Origin: JBEKLJ01 sp050010255
Lineage (GTDB): Bacteria > Acidobacteriota > Terriglobia > Bryobacterales > Bryobacteraceae
Reading direction: 5' to 3'
Assembly: GCA_050010255.1 (NCBI GenBank)
Contig: JBEKLJ010000075.1
Span: forward strand, 1-14,822
DNA: 14,822 nt
Part shown: in pieces, positions 6,334-11,466 of the stretch
Position numbering within the stretch: the stretch's first letter is position 1
How the letters are laid out: each line of letters starts with the position of its first letter
The notes under the pieces: generated by a model
Databases searched by the model: none
The model's input: the letters and a program-made list of their open reading frames with translations, nothing else
What the model was told of the DNA's origin: nothing
Position numbers and translations under genes: made by a program

Positions 6334-6340
6334 CCTCCTT
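6334..6340 (-). promoter_or_regulatory. Strong Shine-Dalgarno of tatA
   Basis: AAGGAGG on the minus strand, 7 nt before the ATG, fixes the tatA start at 6326. It is one of the strongest ribosome-binding sites in the window. Confidence 0.85.
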
Positions 6341-6459
6341 CAACGGATGGATACTCTCATGATACCGGCGGGGAAAATGGGGGTCAACCCGGCGGCTCCA
6401 AGGGGTTCCAGGACAGAGATTTACCGGCGGCAGGGGATGCCGGCGCCCCGGCCGCCAGC

Positions 6460-6489
6460 CCGGATGTTTCACCAGCAATCTGCTGCGGC
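6460..6489 (+). repeat. Diverged second copy of the 4195-4224 repeat
   Basis: CCGGATGTTTCACCAGCAAT and the following ten bases align without gaps to 4195-4224 with six differences, all transitions. The right hairpin arm seen at 4251-4258 is not intact here; the palindromic element at 6524 begins where it would be expected. Confidence 0.6.
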
Positions 6490-6523
6490 GCGCGATCACA
6501 GCCCGTGGCACGGGTGGGTGGTC

Positions 6524-6622
6524 GCAAAAACCGGGTACAGACAGCCACTTTTCGCCTGCGCGAGTTCGCCGTCCTCAGAGAGCTTGGAGCGCGAAAAGTG
6601 GTGGTCTGGCCCCGGTTTTTGC
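6524..6622. repeat. 99-bp imperfect palindromic element (REP/MITE-like)
   Basis: The left arm (6524-6555) begins GCAAAAACCGGG and ends CCACTTTTCGC. The right arm (6591-6622) is its inverse at 28 of 32 positions, and the spacer is 35 nt. The 'AAAAACCGGGG..AGACC.CTTTTCGC' type of sequence resembles repeat elements found near REP-associated (Y1) transposases in other genomes, as recalled from memory. No transposase is nearby. A folded RNA would form a long hairpin. Confidence 0.75.
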
Positions 6623-6677
6623 TAAGGCGCCGGCCCTGGTCCACGAGGAACCGGCGCTGCGGCATCGCTCTGACGTG

Positions 6678-6686
6678 TGGAATAAT
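6678..6686 (+). promoter_or_regulatory. Extended -10 candidate for ruvA
   Basis: TGGAATAAT fits the extended -10 form TGn plus a hexamer one base from TATAAT. It ends 14 nt before the ruvA ATG, so the leader would be about 8 nt. No -35 box is evident at the expected distance. Confidence 0.35.
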
Positions 6687-6700
6687 GTACCCTCGATTGC

Positions 6701-7306
6701 ATGATTGCTCAGCTCCGAGGCACGCTGCTGGAGAAGCACCCCAACCAGGTTGTCGTCGAGGCCGGCGGGGTCGGCTACGACGTCGCGATCCCGATCTCGA
6801 CGTATTCGGCGTTGCCGGAACCGGGATGCGAGGTGCGGCTGAGGGTGCACACGCACGTCCGCGAGGACGCGCTAGCCCTCTACGGGTTCGCCACCGCGGA
6901 CGAGCAGATGCTGTTCGAGAGGCTGATCGCGGTGAGCGGCATCGGGCCGAAGGGGGCAATCGCGGTGCTCTCGGGGCTGCCCACGGCGGACCTGATCGCC
7001 TCCATTCGCGCCGGCGATGCCGCGCGGCTGGTGCGCATTCCGGGGGTGGGGCGGAAGACCGCCGAGCGGATCATCCTGGAATTGCGGGAGAAGCTGCCCG
7101 AGACGGCTGCCGAGGCGGCCGCCTCAGCCGCTCTGGGCGGCGCCAGAACGGGGCTGAGCGCGCTGGAGCAGGACGCGCTCTCCGCGCTGATGAACCTGGG
7201 CTGCTCGGCGGGCGCGGCGGAGGCTGCGGTCCGGAAGGCGAAGGCGGCGGGCGCGGCGAGCGAATTCGAGCCCTTGTTCCGCAAGGCGCTGGAGCTGGTG
7301 CGGTGA
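6701..7306 (+). CDS. ruvA: Holliday junction DNA helicase subunit RuvA
   Basis: RuvA binds four-way DNA junctions as a tetramer and loads the RuvB motor for branch migration in recombinational repair. The 201-residue product has full family length. The N-terminal OB-fold domain covers residues 1-63 (MIAQLRGTL, VVVEAGGVGYDV, REDALALYGF). Helix-hairpin-helix 1 is at about 71-93 (LIAVSGIGPKGAIAVLSGL) and helix-hairpin-helix 2 at about 107-131 (RIPGVGRKTAERIILELREKL). A flexible Ala-rich linker follows at 134-150, then the RuvB-contacting domain III at 152-200 (LEQDALSALMNLG). The ATG at 6701 is supported by the conserved MIAQLRG start. No Shine-Dalgarno is visible, and a close upstream -10 candidate suggests a very short leader. 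ruvB follows after 47 nt; ruvC is not in the window. Confidence 0.96.
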   Translation: MIAQLRGTLLEKHPNQVVVEAGGVGYDVAIPISTYSALPEPGCEVRLRVHTHVREDALALYGFATADEQMLFERLIAVSGIGPKGAIAVLSGLPTADLIASIRAGDAARLVRIPGVGRKTAERIILELREKLPETAAEAAASAALGGARTGLSALEQDALSALMNLGCSAGAAEAAVRKAKAAGAASEFEPLFRKALELVR

Positions 7307-7353
7307 GCGTGGGTCAGGTCGGGCCGCGCGGCAGTGCGCTAATCTGAGGACTC

Positions 7354-8385
7354 ATGCGGGATCGCGGCATCGTCTCAGCATCGGCGCAGGAGGAGGAGCG
7401 GCAGTTCGAGGCCAGTCTCCGCCCGCGCCGGCTGGAGGAGTTCACCGGCCAGACGAAGCTGAAGGAGAACCTCGCCATTGCCATCGAGGCGGCCCTCCGG
7501 CGGGGCGAGGCCATGGACCACGTGCTGCTCTACGGCCCGCCGGGGCTGGGAAAGACGACGCTGGCCTCGATCATCTCGACCGAGTTGGGTGTGAGCTTCG
7601 AGCAGACCTCGGGGCCGGTGCTCCAGAAGAAACTCGACCTGACCGGAATCCTGACCCAGGTGCGGTCTCGCCAGGTCTTCTTCATCGACGAGATCCACCG
7701 GCTGATGCCGGACGTGGAGGAGATCCTCTACGCGGCCCTGGAGGACTTCCGCCTGGACATCATGATAGGGGCGGGGCCGGGCGCGCGCACGCACTCGATG
7801 GCGATTCCGCGATTTACGGCCATCGGGGCGACCACGCGGCAGGGGCTGATCAGCGCGCCGCTGCGCGGGCGGTTCGGCCTGGTGCTGCGGCTGAACCATT
7901 ACACCGAAGATGAGCTGAGGAAGATCGTCCGGCGCTCGGCGGGGCTGCTGGAGGTGGAGCTCGAAGAGGCGGGGGGGGCGGAGATCGCGCGGCGCAGCCG
8001 GGGCACGCCGCGCATAGCCAACCGGCTGCTGCGGCGCGTGCGCGACTACGCGCAAGTGCGCGCCGACGGGCGCGTGACCGAAGAGATCGCCCGCACGGCG
8101 CTCGACCTGCTCGAAGTGGACCGCTTCGGCCTGGACGAGATCGACCAGAAGATCATGCTGACCATCCTGGAGAAGTACAGCGGCGGGCCGGTGGGGCTGA
8201 ACACCATCGCGGCCTCGATCGACGAGGAGCCGGACACCATCGAGGAGGTCTACGAGCCCTACCTGCTCCAGCTCGGCTTCATCGACCGCACGCCGCGGGG
8301 GCGCGTAGCCACCGACCGCGCATTCGAGTACTTCGGGGTCGCGCGGCGGATGCGGGAGAACCCGCAAACGCCGAGCCTGTTTTAG
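7354..8385 (+). CDS. ruvB: Holliday junction branch migration ATPase RuvB
   Basis: RuvB is the AAA+ hexameric motor that, with RuvA, drives branch migration. The 343-residue product shows LRPRRLEEFTGQ (22-33), Walker A GPPGLGKTT (61-69), Walker B FFIDEIH (109-115), sensor 1 GATTR (158-162), and the arginine finger in PLRGRFG (R173). Sensor 2 lies around SRGTPRIANRLLRRVRDYA in the small lid domain. The C-terminal winged helix follows (GPVGLNTIAASIDEEPDTIEEVYEPYLLQLGFI...TPRGR). All catalytic residues are present. The ATG at 7354 has GAGGA 3 nt upstream, closer than usual. It probably forms an operon with ruvA, and a dispersed repeat starts 3 nt after its stop. Confidence 0.97.
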   Translation: MRDRGIVSASAQEEERQFEASLRPRRLEEFTGQTKLKENLAIAIEAALRRGEAMDHVLLYGPPGLGKTTLASIISTELGVSFEQTSGPVLQKKLDLTGILTQVRSRQVFFIDEIHRLMPDVEEILYAALEDFRLDIMIGAGPGARTHSMAIPRFTAIGATTRQGLISAPLRGRFGLVLRLNHYTEDELRKIVRRSAGLLEVELEEAGGAEIARRSRGTPRIANRLLRRVRDYAQVRADGRVTEEIARTALDLLEVDRFGLDEIDQKIMLTILEKYSGGPVGLNTIAASIDEEPDTIEEVYEPYLLQLGFIDRTPRGRVATDRAFEYFGVARRMRENPQTPSLF

Positions 8386-8388
8386 GCC

Positions 8389-8417
8389 GATCTTCTCACA
8401 GCGTTCGTAGCGAGGCG
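8389..8417 (+). repeat. Dispersed intergenic repeat, copy 3
   Basis: GATCTTCTCACAGCGTTCG followed by TAGCGAGGCG. The first 12 bases are identical to copies 1 and 2. All 29 align with copy 4 (9583-9611) at 25 positions. It begins 3 nt after the ruvB stop codon. Confidence 0.75.
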
Positions 8418-8491
8418 CGATGAAACATCCGGGCCAGAGGGGCTTCCCATCGCGCCCCGGCAGGAGTATATACAAGGCTGGGAGGTGCGGC

Positions 8492-8971
8492 ATGGTCTCG
8501 GGCAAGTTGATCCGGCTTATTGAAGAGCACTGGGAGTCGCTAGCCGCCCGCATCCTCAAGCAGATGCACGCCGACCCTCGCCTGAGCCACGTGGGCGCGC
8601 TGCCGGAGAGCGAGCTGCGCGAGCGGGCGCGGGACATCCTCGAGAACCTTGGACACTGGCTGACCCCCTCCAGCGAACACGAGCTGGCGCAGCGCTTCGA
8701 GCGGATCGGCGAGCTGCGGCACGAGGAGGGTATCCCCCTGGATGAGGTCGTGCTCAGCTACTTGATTCTCAAGGACCGAATGCTGGAGTTCGTGCGCGGC
8801 CAGGGCCTGAGCCAGAGCACACTGGAGGTGTATGCGGAGGGGGAACTCGAGCACTCCGTCGGCCGGTTCTTCGACAGCATGACCTACCACGTCGTGCGCG
8901 GCTACTGCGCAGCCCTGGAGCACGCCTACCACCACGGCCACGCGAAGACCACCACCGGCCCGCACCACTGA
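8492..8971 (+). CDS. Stand-alone RsbRD-N-like sensor domain protein
   Basis: This 159-residue all-helical protein resembles the N-terminal domain of RsbRD-type stress regulators and some histidine kinases: a globin-like sensor module usually joined to a STAS or kinase domain. The support is the opening LIRLIEEHWESLAARILKQM, the central RFERIGELRHEEGIPLDEVVLSYLILKDRM (69-97), and the closing GRFFDSMTYHVVRGYCAALE (124-143), which matches the usual 'FFD..xYxxVRGY' ending. Here nothing follows except a His-rich tail (HAYHHGHAKTTTGPHH). The ATG at 8492 has GGGAGGT six to seven bases upstream. An in-frame ATG at 8420 is rejected because its extra codons run out of the dispersed repeat. It is in the same direction as ruvB but 106 nt away. 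No partner regulator is adjacent. Confidence 0.65.
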   Translation: MVSGKLIRLIEEHWESLAARILKQMHADPRLSHVGALPESELRERARDILENLGHWLTPSSEHELAQRFERIGELRHEEGIPLDEVVLSYLILKDRMLEFVRGQGLSQSTLEVYAEGELEHSVGRFFDSMTYHVVRGYCAALEHAYHHGHAKTTTGPHH

Positions 8972-8987
8972 TGCGCGGCGCCGTTTC

Positions 8988-9572
8988 TCACCGTTTTCCG
9001 AAGGCCGCCACCGCCCGCCAGCCCAGCAGCGCCGCCACCATCGAGCCGTACATCAGCGGCAGCCGCACGTCCGACTTCACGAGCCAGTAGTAGTGCACCA
9101 CGCCCGCCACGGCGCTCACGTAGATCAGCCGGTGCAGACGCTGCCAGTTGCGGCCGCCGAGCCGGCGGATCGATCCCGCCGTGGAGGTTGCGGCCAGCGG
9201 AATCAGCAGCACAAACGCCGTGAAGCCGGCCGTAATGAACGGCCGCTTGCCCACGTCCTTCACCATCTCGCCGAAGTCGAAGAACTTGTCCAGCCAGAGG
9301 AACGTCAGGAAGTGCAGGCAGCCGTAGAAGAACGCGAACAGGCCGAGCATGCGGCGGAACCGGATCAGCCCGGGGAACCGCAGCAGCCGCCGCAGCGGCG
9401 TCACCGCCAGCGTCAGCACCAGGAAGCGAAGAGTCCAGTCGCCGGTCGCGTGGGTGATGTGCTCGATCGGGTTCGCGCCGAGGCTGCCATGGAGGCCTTC
9501 CCAGACCAGAACGGCCAGCGGCGCGAGCGCAACCGCGAACACCGCGATCTTCGCAAGGCGCATCCAGGACAT
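8988..9572 (-). CDS. msrQ: MsrQ (YedZ), haem-binding membrane subunit of the periplasmic methionine sulfoxide reductase
   Basis: MsrQ passes electrons from the respiratory chain to MsrP for repair of oxidised methionines in envelope proteins. The 194-residue product is a six-helix membrane protein of the ferric-reductase-like family. His residues are in typical places: ITHATGDW after helix 1, FFYGCLHFLTF in helix 3, and WQRLHRLIYVSAVAGVVHYYWLVKSD near the C-terminus, where the family places haem ligands. The ATG at 9572 (MSWMRLAK) is preferred; a GTG at 9593 would start inside a dispersed repeat, and an ATG at 9563 is also possible. No strong Shine-Dalgarno is seen. It follows msrP in the same direction after a 91-nt gap and ends 16 nt from the convergent sensor gene. 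Confidence 0.93.
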   Translation of the reverse strand: MSWMRLAKIAVFAVALAPLAVLVWEGLHGSLGANPIEHITHATGDWTLRFLVLTLAVTPLRRLLRFPGLIRFRRMLGLFAFFYGCLHFLTFLWLDKFFDFGEMVKDVGKRPFITAGFTAFVLLIPLAATSTAGSIRRLGGRNWQRLHRLIYVSAVAGVVHYYWLVKSDVRLPLMYGSMVAALLGWRAVAAFGKR

Positions 9573-9582
9573 TCTACAGCCC

Positions 9583-9611
9583 GAGCTTCCCACACCGTTC
9601 GAAGCGAGGCG
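9583..9611 (+). repeat. Dispersed intergenic repeat, copy 4
   Basis: GAGCTTCCCACACCGTTCG followed by AAGCGAGGCG, 25 of 29 identical to copy 3. It lies in the 91-nt gap between msrP and msrQ, antisense to both, and ends 52 nt before the msrP stop. Confidence 0.7.
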
Positions 9612-9663
9612 GGTGAGTCGTGGAATGCGCGCTCAGGCCTGCTGCCAACCAGAGGCCAAGCCC

Positions 9664-10587
9664 TTAGTAGTACTTTCTCAGATCCATGCCCGCGTAGAGC
9701 TGCGCGACTTCCCGCTCGTAGCCGTTGAACATCAGCGTCGCGCGCTTGAAGAACTCGCCCAAGCGGCGCTCCTTGGCCTGACTCCAGCGTGGGTGGTCGA
9801 CCCCCGGGTTCACGTTCGAGTAGAAGCCGTACTCGCGCGGCGCAGAGGTACTCCAGGTGGTTGGCGGCTGCTGCTCGACGAAGCGGATCTTCACAATCGA
9901 CTTGATGCTCTTGAACCCGTACTTCCAGGGAACCACCAGCCGCACCGGCGCGCCGTCCTGGTTCGGCAGGGTCTCTCCGTACATGCCGAAGCACAGGAGC
10001 GTCAGCGGGTGCACCGCCTCGTCCATGCGCAGGCCCTCGACGTACGGGAACGGGATTCCGGCCTGCCCGGACGAGAGCATCTCTCTGGAGTCGTAGAAGC
10101 TCTGGAACGCGACGAATTTGGCGCGCGAGGTGGGCTCGGCGCGCTCGACCAGCACCTTCAACGGAAAACCGATCCACGGCACCACGATCGACCAGCCCTC
10201 GACGCAGCGGTGCCGGTAGATGCGCTCCTCGGGCGGCGCGAGCTTCATCAGCTCGTCGATATCGTACACCTTGGGCTTGCCGACCTCGCCCTCCACCGAC
10301 ACGCTCCACGGCCGCGTGCGGAGCTTCTGCGCCCGCTCGGCGGGCTCGGTCTTGCCCGTCCCGAATTCGTAGAAGTTGTTGTAGTGGGTGACGTCGCCGT
10401 ACGGCGTCGGCCTTTCGTCGGTGCCGTAAGGGCCCCGGACGACGCCGGCCAGCTTCGTCCCCGCCCAGGCCGCCCGCGCGCCCAGGAGCGCCACCGGAAC
10501 GCCGACCAGGAACCGCCGCCGGTTCAGGTACACGGCCTTGGGCGTGATCTCGCTGGCGCGAATCTGGGCCGCTCGGCGGATGAGCAT
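9664..10587 (-). CDS. msrP: MsrP (YedY), molybdopterin-dependent periplasmic methionine sulfoxide reductase, catalytic subunit
   Basis: MsrP reduces protein-bound methionine sulfoxide in the periplasm using a molybdopterin cofactor and electrons from MsrQ. The 307-residue product has the family N-terminus (ASEITPKAVYLNRRRFLVG, residues 11-29) with a twin-arginine signal. A hydrophobic stretch follows, with a likely cleavage after AWA near residue 42. The Mo-ligand Cys128 is in RHRCVEGWS, and the C-terminal part has VRLVVPWKYGFKSIKSI and YSNVNPGVDHPRWSQA. Length and motifs are complete. The ATG at 10587 is supported by matching the conserved pre-signal segment. It depends on the Tat system, whose genes lie 3.3 kb away. 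It is upstream of msrQ in the same direction and divergent from the PIG-L gene. Confidence 0.96.
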   Translation of the reverse strand: MLIRRAAQIRASEITPKAVYLNRRRFLVGVPVALLGARAAWAGTKLAGVVRGPYGTDERPTPYGDVTHYNNFYEFGTGKTEPAERAQKLRTRPWSVSVEGEVGKPKVYDIDELMKLAPPEERIYRHRCVEGWSIVVPWIGFPLKVLVERAEPTSRAKFVAFQSFYDSREMLSSGQAGIPFPYVEGLRMDEAVHPLTLLCFGMYGETLPNQDGAPVRLVVPWKYGFKSIKSIVKIRFVEQQPPTTWSTSAPREYGFYSNVNPGVDHPRWSQAKERRLGEFFKRATLMFNGYEREVAQLYAGMDLRKYY

Positions 10588-10620
10588 ACGTTAGAGATGC
10601 TCTGCGCCCTGGGCGGGTTG

Positions 10621-10637
10621 CAGAGTGTGTCACTCTG
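10621..10637. promoter_or_regulatory. 17-nt palindrome in the msrP/PIG-L divergent gap, operator candidate
   Basis: CAGAGTG-TGT-CACTCTG has perfect 7-bp arms and a 3-nt spacer, 12 nt before the GTG of the PIG-L gene. The gap is only 62 nt, so a bound protein could affect both genes. A weaker CTCTGC/GCAGAG inverted pair lies just to its left. Confidence 0.35.
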
Positions 10638-10649
10638 AGGATAGCAACC

Positions 10650-11399
10650 GTGCCTAAACACTCGCTGCTTTGCGTTTTCGCTCACCCGGACGATGAGAAC
10701 CCCATCGGCCCCCTGCTGGCGCGCTCGGCCGCCGAGGGCCACGATGTCCACCTGATCAGCATCACTTCGGGCCAGAAGGGATACCGCCCGCATTTCGACA
10801 TGGCCGCCGGAGAGGCCCTCGGCGCCATCCGCGAGGAGGAGCAGCGCGCGGCCTGCCGCGCGTTAGGCATCCACGAGCCGTTCCTGCTGGGCTTTGAGGA
10901 CCAGGGCATCTCCTCGCCGCCCGTGGCCGAGCAGGTGGCCGCGCGCGTGCGCGAGATCGTCAATCAGACCCGCGCCGACGTGCTACTGAGCTGGGGCCCG
11001 GACGGCCTCACCGGCCACATCGACCACCGCATGGCCTCCAACATCGCCGCCTGCGTCTTCCAGCAACAGGCCCGCCTGGCATACCGGCCGCGCAAGCTGT
11101 ATTTCATAACCTTCCCCGAATCGCGCTTCCTGGCGAACCGCGACCCGCTCAACCGCCGCCGCGAGTTCCTCACGGTCATCGACGAGTTCATCACCACCGA
11201 GATCGACTGCCGCGACCACCTCGCCGCCGGCCTCCGGGCGATCCAGTGCCACAAGACGCAGTGGCGGCCCGAGCGCATGGTCCAGGTGCACGAGATGTAC
11301 GCGAAGCTGTTTGAAGGCCGAGTCTACTTGCGGCTGGCGCTCGCGCGCGTCCCCCGCCCCAGTCTCCGCGAGTCGAGCATATTCGAAGGGCTGGAGTGA
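10650..11399 (+). CDS. PIG-L/LmbE family zinc-dependent deacetylase
   Basis: This family hydrolyses N-acetyl groups, usually on GlcNAc-type substrates, in paths such as bacillithiol, mycothiol or antibiotic synthesis. The 249-residue product begins with the hallmark FAHPDDE (10-16; His12 and Asp15 are zinc ligands and Asp14 is the general base in the family). The second half of the site is GHIDHR (122-127, His126 the third ligand). The substrate cannot be told from sequence; bacillithiol BshB-like enzymes share this plan, but no other thiol-synthesis gene is nearby. The start is GTG at 10650, with GAGGA about 8 nt upstream. It lies divergent from msrP and convergent with the GH2 gene, with no terminator-like hairpin in the 67-nt gap. 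Confidence 0.88.
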   Translation: MPKHSLLCVFAHPDDENPIGPLLARSAAEGHDVHLISITSGQKGYRPHFDMAAGEALGAIREEEQRAACRALGIHEPFLLGFEDQGISSPPVAEQVAARVREIVNQTRADVLLSWGPDGLTGHIDHRMASNIAACVFQQQARLAYRPRKLYFITFPESRFLANRDPLNRRREFLTVIDEFITTEIDCRDHLAAGLRAIQCHKTQWRPERMVQVHEMYAKLFEGRVYLRLALARVPRPSLRESSIFEGLE

Positions 11400-11466
11400 A
11401 CGGGAGCGGGAGCGGCAGCCTCCGCCCGCGCCATCGCAGGCAACGGCCTAGCTGTCCTGCGCAGCT

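Larger units (their letters stand above)
6327..6700. other. Gene-free divergent intergenic region between tatA and ruvA
   Basis: These 374 nt hold no credible gene. They contain the tatA ribosome-binding site (6334-6340), a diverged copy of the 4195 repeat (6460-6489), a 99-bp palindromic element (6524-6622) and an extended -10 candidate for ruvA (6678-6686). Nothing recognisable is visible at 6341-6459 or at 6623-6677. A tatA promoter should lie here but none stands out. Confidence 0.6.

Noticed and set aside
6124..7347. 407-codon plus-strand frame spanning tatA, the intergenic repeats and ruvA
   Set aside because: It crosses the tatA antisense and overlaps ruvA in another frame; there is no conserved motif.
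8420..8491. Upstream start for the RsbRD-N-like gene
   Set aside because: The 24 extra residues (MKHPGQRGFPSRPGRS...) begin just after repeat copy 3 and do not resemble the domain; the ATG at 8492 has GGGAGGT at proper spacing.
7375..8637. 420-codon minus-strand frame opposite ruvB
   Set aside because: It is the antisense shadow of a fully conserved ruvB, with low-complexity Arg/His/Gln-rich sequence.
9413..10633. 406-codon minus-strand frame overlapping msrP and msrQ
   Set aside because: It is in a different frame from the clear MsrP and MsrQ products and is Arg/Gly-rich without motifs.
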